From assembly GCF_001420005.1 (NCBI RefSeq), contig NZ_LJAK01000010.1:62001-126000 (forward strand): a DNA stretch of 64,000 bases, in the 5' to 3' direction. Both the position numbers and the translations under genes were made by a program. Each line of letters begins with the position of its first letter. Positions within the stretch are counted from its first letter, which is position 1. Below, one piece after another: positions 10,002 to 19,170 of this stretch. The notes beneath the pieces are model-generated. The model searched no databases and was not told the origin of the DNA. It worked only from the letters and a program-made list of their open reading frames with translations. The DNA comes from Loktanella sp. 3ANDIMAR09. GTDB lineage: Bacteria; Pseudomonadota; Alphaproteobacteria; Rhodobacterales; Rhodobacteraceae.

Positions 10002-10493
10002 TCAGACAGATGCACGCGAACGGTAAGCCAATACTGCAGCGATAACCCAGAAGACCGCGATCATCAGGCTAAAAATCGCATTCCAACTTGCCATCGAAAG
10101 GCTGAGAAACTCCCAGACGACTTCATCACACATTACAACGTTTGAGGGCCCGCTAGTTGATAGCAACTGTTGTCCTGACAGGCCCAACATGTCGAAACCT
10201 GAACCAGTACATGTGCTTGGCCCTTCCCACCAGCCGCGTTCGACACCGGAGTGATATAGCCCCAAGCCAGCCGTGGTTGCCGCCGCTGCCGCGCCAAGTA
10301 AATAGATTCCGATGTGTCGCAGGCCGAAGAGGACAACCAATCCCAAGAGAATGGCAATTGCATGCGGATAACGTTGCCAAATGCACATCGCACAAGGCGC
10401 GTATCCAAGTGCTTGGAATATCCATGCGCCCGAAAGCAGGGACAGTGAGCCCGCGGATGCCAGAATAGCAACGTGGTGCGATTTGTATGTCAT
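10002..10493 (-). CDS. dsbB: Disulfide bond formation protein B
   Basis: A 163-residue four-helix membrane protein. The first periplasmic Cys pair is in APCAMCIWQRYPH near 33-44. The second pair consists of a Cys in GPSTCTGSG near 99 and another in NVVMCDEVV near 124. DsbB reoxidises DsbA and passes electrons to quinone. The family's short second-loop pair is split by about 25 residues, as is usual. It is first in the dsbB-DUF2182-lgt run. Upstream lies a 10-bp-spaced TTGTAA direct repeat (10585-10600), proposed here as a response-regulator site. Confidence 0.9.
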   Translation of the reverse strand: MTYKSHHVAILASAGSLSLLSGAWIFQALGYAPCAMCIWQRYPHAIAILLGLVVLFGLRHIGIYLLGAAAAATTAGLGLYHSGVERGWWEGPSTCTGSGFDMLGLSGQQLLSTSGPSNVVMCDEVVWEFLSLSMASWNAIFSLMIAVFWVIAAVLAYRSRASV

Positions 10494-10584
10494 ATGAAGT
10501 TACTCAGGTGAACGTGATCAGCCGCGAAAATGGCTTACAAATGAGGCATCGTCCATGCCTAGAACCCTTTGAGCGCAATGAGTT

Positions 10585-10600
10585 TTGTAACGATTTGTAA
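10585..10600. promoter_or_regulatory. Candidate response-regulator box (TTGTAA x2)
   Basis: TTGTAA at 10585-10590 and again at 10595-10600, exactly one helical turn apart, in the gap between the permease gene and dsbB. OmpR-family regulators typically bind such direct repeats. Related pairs occur at 12019, 14554, 30517, 32815 and 38034. Confidence 0.5.
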
Positions 10601-11929
10601 TTATCCATGCGCGCTTTCTTGTGCGGGTGCAATCCAGCGAGAAAGGTAAATCCTCTGAAGCACAAATACTGTGATGATTGAAAAGATGGCGATGACCACA
10701 ATGGAGGGGTCTGATCTCAGCTTCATTATCGTGAATGCCACCAGCACAACCGCATCTAGAGCCAATGCAATGAGGATGACTAGTCCGTTTGCCTTGATCT
10801 CGTGACGCATAAATCGCCAAACGCCCCAGTGCACAATCATGTCCATCACTAGATAGAAGAATGCACCCAGCGATGCGATACGAGACAAGTCGAAGAAGAC
10901 GGCTAAAAACGATGCAACGACGACCGTATAGACCAGCATATGACCTTGGATCGGCCCCGACATGCCAAAATGCCGATGCGGGATCATTTTCATGTCCGTC
11001 AGCATCGCGAGCATGCGAGATACCGCGAAAACGCTGGCCAAGACGCCAGAGGCGGTTGCTACTGCTGCCAAAACCACTGTGAAGTAGAAACCGGTTTGCC
11101 CCAGAACAGGTGCCGCGGCCTCGGCGAGCGAATAGTCCTTTGCAGCGATGATTTCATCAATGGTTAGGCTCGAACCGACAGCAAATGCCACGAGCAAGTA
11201 TACGACAACGCATATGGCAATAGAGATCATGATCGTCCGGCCAACGTTGCGATGCGGATCCACGATCTCTCCACCGCTGTTGGTAATCGTCGTGAAACCC
11301 TTGAAGGCGAGAATGGCAAGAGCGACGGATGCGACAAAACCGATTACATCACCTTCGAATGTTGCTTCGGTTTCGGCTGCGAAGGAAAATCCACCCGCCC
11401 ACAGCGCCGCAATGCCGAACAGGGCGATACCCCCTATCTTCAAAAATGCCATCACGAGAGACAATGCACCGACCGATCTACTCCCAAATTTGTTCACAAT
11501 GAAGGCAAAGACGATGACGCCTACCGCGAGCACCGGTATGAGAGGTCCGTCAGAGATTCCAAATGGCCTCAAAACATAAGTCGCAAACGTACGTGCGACC
11601 AAGCTCTCTGCGATCACCATAGATATCGCCATTAGGAGTGCCGCGGCCGCAGCAATGGCCCCGGGCCCATAAGCCTTTTGCAGTATCATCGCGATACCAC
11701 CTGATGAAGGCCAAGCGTTTGACATTTTGATGTAGCTGTAGGCGCTGAAACTGGTCACAATCGCGCCGGCAATGAATGTCAAAGGAAAAATCGGTCCGGC
11801 GAGCTGCGCAATTTGGCCCGTAAGCGCAAAGATACCCGCGCCAATCATGACGCCTGTTCCCATCGCAACAGCACTGCTGAGGGTTATGCGATCATCACTT
11901 TGCGGCTTGTTCGAATGATCATGGTCCAT
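10601..11929 (-). CDS. APC-superfamily amino acid permease
   Basis: A 442-residue protein with about twelve membrane segments. The first helix has GTGVMIGAGIFALTGQIA near 27-44 and the APC family layout continues (SGGIAMILQKAYGPG near 75, FKGFTTITNSGGEIVDPHRN near 208-227). The short N-terminus MDHDH is His-rich. It is a secondary transporter for amino acids or related compounds; the substrate is not identifiable. It lies on the minus strand, divergent from a DsbA-like gene, and the shared 148-bp gap contains a TTGTAT/ATGTAA direct repeat. Its presence in a copper region is not self-explanatory; thiol or Cys/His uptake would be speculation. Confidence 0.87.
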   Translation of the reverse strand: MDHDHSNKPQSDDRITLSSAVAMGTGVMIGAGIFALTGQIAQLAGPIFPLTFIAGAIVTSFSAYSYIKMSNAWPSSGGIAMILQKAYGPGAIAAAAALLMAISMVIAESLVARTFATYVLRPFGISDGPLIPVLAVGVIVFAFIVNKFGSRSVGALSLVMAFLKIGGIALFGIAALWAGGFSFAAETEATFEGDVIGFVASVALAILAFKGFTTITNSGGEIVDPHRNVGRTIMISIAICVVVYLLVAFAVGSSLTIDEIIAAKDYSLAEAAAPVLGQTGFYFTVVLAAVATASGVLASVFAVSRMLAMLTDMKMIPHRHFGMSGPIQGHMLVYTVVVASFLAVFFDLSRIASLGAFFYLVMDMIVHWGVWRFMRHEIKANGLVILIALALDAVVLVAFTIMKLRSDPSIVVIAIFSIITVFVLQRIYLSRWIAPAQESAHG

Positions 11930-12018
11930 ATGGCGTCACTCGCTCTGGGTCTCGGTTGCTTAGAATATCTATCCTAGAAGCCAGCGCAAATCGGCGTAAC
12001 CCAGTCGAGCCGACTGTC

Positions 12019-12034
12019 TTGTATCGATATGTAA
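12019..12034. promoter_or_regulatory. Candidate response-regulator box (TTGTAT/ATGTAA)
   Basis: TTGTAT at 12019-12024 and ATGTAA at 12029-12034, spaced 10 bp, lie 44 bases before the DsbA-like gene at 12078 and in the divergent gap with the permease gene. The surrounding bases match the box at 30517 at most positions. Confidence 0.55.
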
Positions 12035-12077
12035 AGTTGATCAAATGACTTTCAAAAGCCTATAGAAAAGGGCTTAG

Positions 12078-12884
12078 ATGCATAGAAAGGGGCGCAGTGT
12101 GGACGAGAAAAAGCGCAGCACTCTGATCACGCTATCAGCGGTTGTGGCGGGTTATGCTGCGTTCAGGTACGGCCCAAACCTAATACCGCAAGAGCTTCAA
12201 TTGGTGAACTTAGATCGGCCGATTGGATTTCGTAAATTCGTTGCGGGTGAGACAAGTGGTGGTTCTTTCGACCCTTTTGTAGGGATGGGCAATAACGATT
12301 CTGCGGCCAATAGAGAGGCGAAACTACGGGCAGATGCACGGATCGGTGAAAACGTCTGTCGCGCATTATACGGTGAGCTTGACCTCACGACAGGGCAAGT
12401 TCCCGTTGCGTCTTTTTCAGACTATTATTGCCCGTTTTGCAGAATCCAAACAAAGCGCCTTGCAGATATCGTCAAGTCCAAAGGTAATGAAATATCTGTC
12501 GCATGGCATGAGCTTCCTTTACTCGGAGAAGGGTCCAGCCTTGCAGCAAAAGCAGCTTTGGCTGCCAAGCGACAAGGTGCATATGTCGCGTTTCATGAAA
12601 GGCTGATGAAAACGCCATTTGTCGCAAACCCAGAATACTTGGCCCGATTATCCCAAGATCTAGAAATCGATGAGGAACAATTGCTCGCAGACATCGATAG
12701 CACAGCGGTTTCTCAGGAATTGGAAAACAGCGCCGCATTGTCGCGTGCGTTGGCACTAGTGGGAACGCCTGCCCTCGTGATTGGGCGCACGGTTGTTCAG
12801 GGTCAAGTCAGCGATTCAATGATTATGAGGATCATAGCGTTGGAGCGTGAAGAAGGGTGGGCTGAGCAGTGCAATTATGCGTGA
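12078..12884 (+). CDS. DsbA-family thioredoxin-fold protein with N-terminal membrane anchor
   Basis: A 268-residue protein with a single hydrophobic segment near residues 14-28 and then, from about 110, a DsbA-type fold. The redox motif is in FSDYYCPFCRIQTKRL (CPFC near 117-120). A cis-Pro region GTPALVIG lies near 233-240, and an insert rich in helices separates the two. CPxC motifs of this kind act as periplasmic oxidases or isomerases, similar to ScsC/BdbD. AAGGG precedes the ATG by about 7 bases. The 12-kb cluster (this gene, MCO, ScsB, DsbB) looks like a copper-responsive thiol-redox set. Confidence 0.85.
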   Translation: MHRKGRSVDEKKRSTLITLSAVVAGYAAFRYGPNLIPQELQLVNLDRPIGFRKFVAGETSGGSFDPFVGMGNNDSAANREAKLRADARIGENVCRALYGELDLTTGQVPVASFSDYYCPFCRIQTKRLADIVKSKGNEISVAWHELPLLGEGSSLAAKAALAAKRQGAYVAFHERLMKTPFVANPEYLARLSQDLEIDEEQLLADIDSTAVSQELENSAALSRALALVGTPALVIGRTVVQGQVSDSMIMRIIALEREEGWAEQCNYA

Positions 12885-12944
12885 CATGTCACCAGAAATA
12901 CCGACGCAGGACCAAGCCGGAACGCTAATTACGGGGGTATTGAA

Positions 12945-13178
12945 TTGACGCGAAACAGCGAACAACTGAGCGCCTTCCTCGATGGTGAGTTGACCGAAGC
13001 AGAGACTGAAATGCTCGAAAAAGCCTTGCTGATAGACACTCATCTGCGCGCAGAACTGCAACAGCTGTGTGAGGCGAATGCGGTAGCGCGCAGCGAATTT
13101 GCCGCCATGCTCGACGAGCCAGTTTCTGCTCGGCTTATCAGCACAATTTGGCAAACGCCTATCGCCGCTAAAGACTAG
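12945..13178 (+). CDS. Small anti-sigma-factor-like protein
   Basis: A 77-residue soluble protein with a likely TTG start. The opening SEQLSAFLDGELTEAETEMLEKAL is the helix pattern found at the N-terminus of many ZAS-type and RseA-like anti-sigma factors. The HxxxCxxC zinc motif and the membrane anchor are absent, and no sigma factor gene is adjacent. It follows the DsbA-like gene by about 60 bases and may be co-transcribed. Possibilities are a truncated anti-sigma factor or an unrelated small helical protein; the start codon is uncertain. Confidence 0.5.
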   Translation: MTRNSEQLSAFLDGELTEAETEMLEKALLIDTHLRAELQQLCEANAVARSEFAAMLDEPVSARLISTIWQTPIAAKD

Positions 13179-13196
13179 CCGCACATCATCCTGAGG

Positions 13197-14486
13197 CTAC
13201 GCGACCAGCAACCAGGTGGCCATGCCGTCTTCTTGATGGCTCAACATATGACAATGAATCAACCATGCGCCGGGATTGTCGAGGACACAGAGTATCTCTC
13301 GGCTTTCTCCTGCTTCAACAAGCGTCGTGTCGCGCAGGACCGTCGGCGCTTGGCTTTCGTCGGTTTCCCAAAAATGATGACCATGTAGATGAATACCGTG
13401 CGGAAAAGCCGTATCATTGCGCAGTCGAATAAGGACTGTTTCACCACGCCCTGCCGATATGATCGGCTGCCGCGGCAGGCCACTTACATCGTTCAAGGCC
13501 CAACTGCCAAAGCCGCTATGTGGTTTTCCCCCTGCCCCGCCTTGCATCACAAGATCAACGCTTTGCGTGATACGGCCGGGCTGCGGCAGGCGGTTTGGTG
13601 GCAATGGTGCGAATGCCGTCTGTCTTTCGTCGCGGGAACCGGATGGGCTGATCTTGGTCAGCAACAATGGTTTGGATGCTGATTGCTCAAGAACATGAAC
13701 ATCTGCTTCAACATCTCCAATCACATCGACGCGTTGCCCCGGCGCTAAGACCAGTTCGCTCAGTAGCTGCGGTTCCGCCAGTGGCATGCCGTCAAGTGCG
13801 ACGACCACGCCGGACAACCCTTGGAGTGCGATCTTGAACACCCGATCAACTGACGGATTGATCAACCGCAGGCGCAATCGCTCACCAACACGCGTCTGAG
13901 ATGATGATGAAAAGGCTGTCATGACATCACCAAGCCGCCCCTCTGTCGTGTAGTGAGCTGGATGAAACGCACGGTCGAAATTGCCTTCTGCGTCGGTGAG
14001 AATATCTAAAAGCTGGATCGTGATGTCTTGATCGACGTCAGGTGGGTTACGCTCTTCAACAATCAAAGGTCCAAACATGCCGCGGCTGACTTGGTCGAGG
14101 GAAAGATAATGTGAGTGATACCAGAATGTCCCTGCATCCGGCACGGCGAAACGGTAGTCAAAACTGCCGCCCGGTATGACCGCGTCCTGCGTGAGGACGT
14201 TTACGCCATCCATCGTATTGGGAAGCCTGATACCGTGCCAATGGATCATGGTCCCCTCCTCAAGCGTGTTCTCAAGGCGGGCCGATAGGGTGTCGTTTTG
14301 AGGCAGCCTGATTTCTGGACCAGGGACAGAGTTGTTGAAACCCAGCATCTCGATCATGCGCCCGTTGACCGACAACCCCACTCTTGTAGGACGTAAGATA
14401 ACGCTGCTTTCTGCCGCCAGTATTGGCTGGGGCAGCGCTGCCGCACTTAATCCAATAAGCAACTGCCGTCGATTGATGTTCATCAT
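13197..14486 (-). CDS. Multicopper oxidase, second copy
   Basis: A 429-residue exported protein. The Tat-like leader NRRQLLIGLSAAALPQPILA ends near residue 24. Copper motifs run HWHG near 83, FWYHSHYLS near 121, HGIHLHGHHF near 364 and HCHMLSHQEDGM near 413-424, so all T1/T2/T3 ligands are present. It has no methionine-rich insert, unlike the 533 gene. The domain layout resembles laccase-like and FtsP/SufI-like three-domain oxidases, and the substrate may be Cu(I) or an organic donor. It is divergent from the ScsB-like gene; the gap holds an ATGTAT/ATGTCT direct repeat. Confidence 0.9.
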   Translation of the reverse strand: MMNINRRQLLIGLSAAALPQPILAAESSVILRPTRVGLSVNGRMIEMLGFNNSVPGPEIRLPQNDTLSARLENTLEEGTMIHWHGIRLPNTMDGVNVLTQDAVIPGGSFDYRFAVPDAGTFWYHSHYLSLDQVSRGMFGPLIVEERNPPDVDQDITIQLLDILTDAEGNFDRAFHPAHYTTEGRLGDVMTAFSSSSQTRVGERLRLRLINPSVDRVFKIALQGLSGVVVALDGMPLAEPQLLSELVLAPGQRVDVIGDVEADVHVLEQSASKPLLLTKISPSGSRDERQTAFAPLPPNRLPQPGRITQSVDLVMQGGAGGKPHSGFGSWALNDVSGLPRQPIISAGRGETVLIRLRNDTAFPHGIHLHGHHFWETDESQAPTVLRDTTLVEAGESREILCVLDNPGAWLIHCHMLSHQEDGMATWLLVA

Positions 14487-14553
14487 CTACCTTTTGGGTT
14501 CGATCAGCACCTAAAAAGCATAGATAGAGCCCTGCCGAAAGGCCGCATCAGTC

Positions 14554-14569
14554 AGACATTTTGATACAT
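14554..14569. promoter_or_regulatory. Candidate response-regulator box between MCO and ScsB genes
   Basis: On the minus strand ATGTAT (14569-14564) and ATGTCT (14559-14554) are spaced 10 bp. The second half is weaker than in the other copies. The position between two divergent copper/thiol genes supports a shared operator. Confidence 0.4.
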
Positions 14570-14640
14570 TTCTGAACTCTTCATTGAAGGACGACAGGTT
14601 TATCACTGGGACTGATCACATCACCTGAGCGAGCACATCA

Positions 14641-16704
14641 ATGCTGTCTGCCAGCCGAAATTTCTTATTCACGGTTCTGAGTATCCTCTGGGCATCCATG
14701 GTAGTGGCTGAGGTCTCGGAACCCTACACCAACCCTGCTATAACCGCGCGGTTGATTTCGGTGGAGAATGCGGTTCCTCCCAATGCGACGACGCTTTCCC
14801 TTGGATTGGACCTCAAACTTGAGGAAGGTTGGAAAGCATACTGGCGCTCACCGGGCGAGGTTGGTTTGCCACCACAAATTTCTTGGGATGGGTCGCAGAA
14901 CCTTGCCAGTGCAGAAATTCTATGGCCTGCCCCCGAGAGGTTCACCGCGTTTGGCATCGAAAATTTCGGCTATCACGACCGGGTTGTCCTGCCTGTTCAG
15001 ATTCATTTGCAAGAAGCCGGTGAGCCGGCGCTGTTAAACGCGAGCGTAACCTTGCTGACATGCTCCGAAATCTGTGTTCCACATGATTTCACCTTGAGCC
15101 TTTCACTGCCCGCTGGAGTCGGGATCGACCTGAATGCGGGTGATCTGATTACTGAGTACGCGCGCAAGGTTCCCTTGGACCCTGCTGCAAGCGACATCGT
15201 TGTCGAAACAGCAGTCATCACCGATGATGCGCTTTATGTGACTGCCAGTTCCGAGAACCGCTTTGTTGCGCCGGATGTTTTTCCTGAAATGGGTCCTAGC
15301 TTCACCTTTGGTAAGCCTGATATCAGAACCAATAGTTCTGGAACGGAAGTATGGGCAAAGCTGCCCCTTTACGCCCGCGATGCTGTTGTTCCACTGGTAC
15401 AGGTAACGCTGACAGATGGCTCACGTTCTGTCACGGCAAACCCAGCTTGGTCGCAAGATGTACCGCAGGCACCTTTCACACTGACAGAGGGTCGGCCCGA
15501 CCTGTCTCAGATCATGACAATCGCCATGTTTGCGCTGCTGGGTGGATTGATACTAAACGTCATGCCCTGCGTGCTGCCTGTTCTTTCCATCAAGCTGACG
15601 TCAGTGCTGAACCAAGCTGACAAACCTGCGCAACAAGTCCGCTACGGCTTCCTGATGTCAGCTCTTGGCGTCTTGGCCTTCATGTGGGTCCTCTCAGCTA
15701 CAATTCTGGCACTGCAATCCGTTGGGGTCACCGTGGGCTGGGGTGTGCAGTTTCAAAGTCCTGTATTCCTGACGATCATGTTTTTGGTGCTCGCAGTTTT
15801 TGCGGCAAATCTGTTCGGCGTATTCGAGATCTCATTGCCATCCGGATTGCAAACGCGGCTAGCGCGATCTAGCGGGCGCGAAGGATATGGCGGGGACTTT
15901 GCCACAGGTGCTTTCGCAGCCGTATTGGCCACACCGTGCTCTGCACCCTTCCTTGGCACAGCTGTTGCCTTTGCCCTGACAGGGCAGCCAGTTGATGTGA
16001 TTGTAGTGTTTACGGCGTTGGGTCTTGGGCTCGCCCTGCCTTATCTCCTTTTTGCATGGAAGCCCGGCTTGATCAGACTGATGCCAAAGCCTGGACGCTG
16101 GATGGTTGTTATCAAATGGGTTCTGGGCTTGCTTCTAGCGGCAACGGCGGCTTGGTTATTGTGGGTCCTAAGCGGCGTAGCGGGGGTGCAGGCCGCAGCA
16201 TTTTTGCTTGGCTTGGCGACCCTTTTCGTGGCGATTGCAGCTATTCCAAAGATTGGTAGCTTGACCCGAGTTGTCTCACTCACCGTCATCGCGATTTTCG
16301 GTCTTGCCATGACCGGTAGCGTGACCTCGCCAGCAGAGGCGAAACAGGTTGATCAGGATTGGGTCGTCTTCGACCGTGGCGAGATCCCCCGCCTTGTGTC
16401 CCAAGGCAAGACGGTTTTCGTCGATGTTACCGCAGACTGGTGTCTGACCTGTAAGGCAAACAAGGCATTGGTCCTAGATCGCGCACCTATTTTTGACCGG
16501 CTTCAAGGTAACGATGTCATCGCTATGCAAGCTGATTGGACACGTTCCGACCCCGCCATTTCGCGATATCTGGAGTCTCATGACCGTTTTGGGATTCCGT
16601 TCAATATTGTGTATGGGCCAAATGCGCCTGATGGGATCATTCTATCAGAGGTGTTATCAACGGCCGCCGTGATGGCAGTCCTGGACGAGGCTGCTTTGCG
16701 CTGA
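14641..16704 (+). CDS. ScsB/DsbD-type thiol-disulfide interchange protein
   Basis: A 687-residue protein: signal peptide (to about 23), a periplasmic N-terminal domain with CSEICVP near 141-147, a central eight-helix domain with MPCVLPVLSIKLTS near 308 and TPCSAPFLGTA near 436 (the two membrane Cys), and a C-terminal thioredoxin domain with TADWCLTCKANK near 597-608. It carries electrons from cytoplasmic thioredoxin to periplasmic thiol proteins. The length and the DUF255-like first domain fit ScsB (suppressor of copper sensitivity) better than DsbD. It is divergent from a multicopper oxidase gene. Confidence 0.9.
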   Translation: MLSASRNFLFTVLSILWASMVVAEVSEPYTNPAITARLISVENAVPPNATTLSLGLDLKLEEGWKAYWRSPGEVGLPPQISWDGSQNLASAEILWPAPERFTAFGIENFGYHDRVVLPVQIHLQEAGEPALLNASVTLLTCSEICVPHDFTLSLSLPAGVGIDLNAGDLITEYARKVPLDPAASDIVVETAVITDDALYVTASSENRFVAPDVFPEMGPSFTFGKPDIRTNSSGTEVWAKLPLYARDAVVPLVQVTLTDGSRSVTANPAWSQDVPQAPFTLTEGRPDLSQIMTIAMFALLGGLILNVMPCVLPVLSIKLTSVLNQADKPAQQVRYGFLMSALGVLAFMWVLSATILALQSVGVTVGWGVQFQSPVFLTIMFLVLAVFAANLFGVFEISLPSGLQTRLARSSGREGYGGDFATGAFAAVLATPCSAPFLGTAVAFALTGQPVDVIVVFTALGLGLALPYLLFAWKPGLIRLMPKPGRWMVVIKWVLGLLLAATAAWLLWVLSGVAGVQAAAFLLGLATLFVAIAAIPKIGSLTRVVSLTVIAIFGLAMTGSVTSPAEAKQVDQDWVVFDRGEIPRLVSQGKTVFVDVTADWCLTCKANKALVLDRAPIFDRLQGNDVIAMQADWTRSDPAISRYLESHDRFGIPFNIVYGPNAPDGIILSEVLSTAAVMAVLDEAALR

Positions 16705-16779
16705 GCACATGCTCTCTTCTAATACATGATGATGCGGTAAAGGTTGTCGGAGGTGCGACAGAATGCGTGTTCGTTAAAC

Positions 16780-18189
16780 CTAGCGATGCCCGATCCAGCC
16801 ACGATTGTCTGTAAATGGGCGGCTTGGTGTGATTGTTGTATCCATGTACTCACTCGGCATTCCGTCAAGTGGCGGAAGCGGTACAGGAGACGCTATCAGG
16901 ATAGTATTGGCGTAGCCGCGCGCACTAACGGGTCCCATGACTGCGGATACGTGCGGATAAAGCTGCGAAAGGATGGCAAAAGTGCCTCGGGCCAGCCGTC
17001 CGTCTGGCTTGTCGATTAGGTTCACATAGACTGGTCCGGCGACAATCTCGCGCAGTCGCTGATAGGTCTCCAGCGTCACCAGATGGGCGGGGACAGATCC
17101 GGATGAAAACGCATCCATAACAACCGCATCAAACTGGCGTTCTGTTTCATTGATAAACCTTCGCCCATCCGCATGAACGATCTCGAGCCGTCTGTTATTT
17201 CGGATTACAGAGCCGGCCCAAGGGAGGTTTTCCTTCGCCACTGCAGTTATAAGCGGGTCTATCTCGACCGCTACGGCTCGTGCTAGTGGGCGCATACTCA
17301 ACAACTGACTTGGCAACGTATACCCGCCGCCACCCACAAAGAGTACGTTTGCATCTGTAGGCAGATCAAGCGACATGCGCGCCCATAGCATTTGCGTATA
17401 ACGCAGAATCAATGCGCCCTCTTGCGATCGAGCACCGTTAGAATTTATCCGCTCAGCCGCTTGCGTAATGCGGTCTGAAAATAGGCGAACTTCACCGTTG
17501 CGCTGACCGACGTCGATGCAGGATAAGCCCGATTCATATCGACAGACCGGCCCATTCGTAAGTCCTAATGCTATGATCAATCCAGCAGGTGCGATCACTC
17601 CGAGTATAGACTGCGGACCGCCACGCACGAAAAGGACGCATAACAGAGCTATAGCACCGCATCCTGCAAAGGTCAGTGCCGAACCCAAGAGCGGTAATGC
17701 CACAAATCCTGCCAAAATCGCCCCTACGATGGCGCCCAATGAACCAGCCGCTAGTACGATGCCCAACGATGATCCCTCTCGTCCTGGCCGCGCCTCAACA
17801 GCCAGCTTCGCCAAATAGGGAGAGGGAAAGCTGACAAGCACTGACGCGGGAAAGAACGCTACGATAACCGACAGGATCATCCCACCCGTATTACGCGCTC
17901 CTAGCCCATACAGTATCGAAAGGATTGTCGGTGACAACGCCATCAGCAATGCAGTAGCTATCAGAGCTCTCCTGACGATCTACGCCGCGACATCTCGCTC
18001 GCGTTCTGCAATCAACCCGCCGAGTGCGCTACCCAACGAAAACCCTGCTAAGACCGTCGCGATTACAGTGGTCCAAGTGACCAGCGACGTCCCAAAAAAC
18101 GGGGCCAATACGCGGCCAGCCGCAATTTCATAGGTCAGCCCAACCATGGACAAAACCAGAATAAGGCTCACCGTCTCCCAAAACCGCAT
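16780..18189 (-). pseudogene. Spermidine-synthase-family membrane protein split by one in-frame amber codon
   Basis: The N-terminal part (18189-17980, preceded by AGAGGGGG) has membrane helices with GLTYEIAAGRVLAPFFGTSLVTW, typical of spermidine synthase-like proteins fused to a transporter-like domain. It ends at TAG (17982-17980). The same frame continues immediately with IVRRALIATALL, more helices and a soluble Rossmann domain. That domain has the SAM/aminopropyl-type loop VLFVGGGGYTLPSQLL, an E in VAVEIDP, and DAFSSGSVPAHLVTLE. There is no frameshift; a single nonsense codon interrupts it. It could be a pseudogene, a sequencing error or a suppressed stop. Neighbours on the same strand are a MauE-like gene and a DUF305 gene. 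Confidence 0.8.
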
Positions 18190-18389
18190 GACGGCCCCCT
18201 CTTTTGCGTGCACGGACTAATACCGCGTCATCTCAAACGCCGCAATCGTTCGCAAATCCGAACGAAGGGTCATTTTGCGGGATGCGGCGGCACAGATAAA
18301 GTTGTCTGCATAGTGCCACCAAGCGATGTGCACAGCACCGATGGCTGGTCTTGGGAACTAAGCGATCCTGCCCATACCTTTGCGGGCGA

Positions 18390-19157
18390 CTAGAACAGCC
18401 CCATAGCACGCGCCGGCATCCAAAACCCCATAAAGATCATCATCAGGTTTTCTGTCAAAGACACAAACCCAAGCGGCACATTCGAGCTGCCACCGACACA
18501 GGCACATTTCAATTCGCGCTTGTCGATGTAGACAGCTTTGAACACTGAGACCGCACCGATTGTCCCGATCGTAAGTGCGATGGGTGCGCTGACCCAGACA
18601 AGCGCCCCGGCCACCATGACAATCCCGGCGATGGCCTCTCCAAACGGGTAGACATAGCCGTACCGCACCCATCTCTGAGCAAGCAGGTCATAATTTAGGA
18701 ACATGGTCGAAAAGCTTTCGATGTCCTGCAGTTTCTGCACAGCAAGAAAACACATCGATATGGCAATGAACCATTCAAATGCTCTGAGTGTCGCGACAGA
18801 ACCATAAAATCCCCAACTCAATCCCAACGCCATAAGGAAGGAGACGGAAAAGATGGCGATCACTGGCTGATAGCTTGTCGCATCTTTGTCAGGCACATCA
18901 TCGCCAAAACGTTCGCGCAGGGCATCATACCCACCGACGCGATCACCATCGATAAATGTCTGCGGTGTCGTTTCAACGTTATATTTCTCTTTGAACTTGT
19001 CCGTTTCTTCGCGCGTCGTCAGATGGCGATCATCCACTTCGAACCCCCGCCGCTCCAGAAGGTCCTTGGATTTCAGACCATAGGGGCAAACATGCTCTTC
19101 CATGACCATCCGGTGAAGGATCGCAATTTTGCCGGTCGTTTTAATATCCTTGGGCAT
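18390..19157 (-). CDS. Glutaredoxin-like domain fused to a MauE/DoxX-type membrane domain
   Basis: About 255 residues from the ATG at 19157, which has AAGGAAGG upstream. Residues 1-80 form a glutaredoxin-like fold with EEHVCPYGLKSKDLL near 20-34 and TTPQTFIDGDRVGGYD near 58-73 (cis-Pro TP and GG loop). The rest has four membrane helices and CACVGGSSNVPLG near 215, as in MauE/methylamine utilisation-type redox membrane proteins. The redox motif is CPYG, so it lacks the second Cys of CPYC and would act by a monothiol route, perhaps with the CAC Cys pair of the membrane part. It lies 14 bases after the DUF305 gene. Confidence 0.8.
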   Translation of the reverse strand: MPKDIKTTGKIAILHRMVMEEHVCPYGLKSKDLLERRGFEVDDRHLTTREETDKFKEKYNVETTPQTFIDGDRVGGYDALRERFGDDVPDKDATSYQPVIAIFSVSFLMALGLSWGFYGSVATLRAFEWFIAISMCFLAVQKLQDIESFSTMFLNYDLLAQRWVRYGYVYPFGEAIAGIVMVAGALVWVSAPIALTIGTIGAVSVFKAVYIDKRELKCACVGGSSNVPLGFVSLTENLMMIFMGFWMPARAMGLF

Positions 19158-19170
19158 ATTCACCTTCCTT

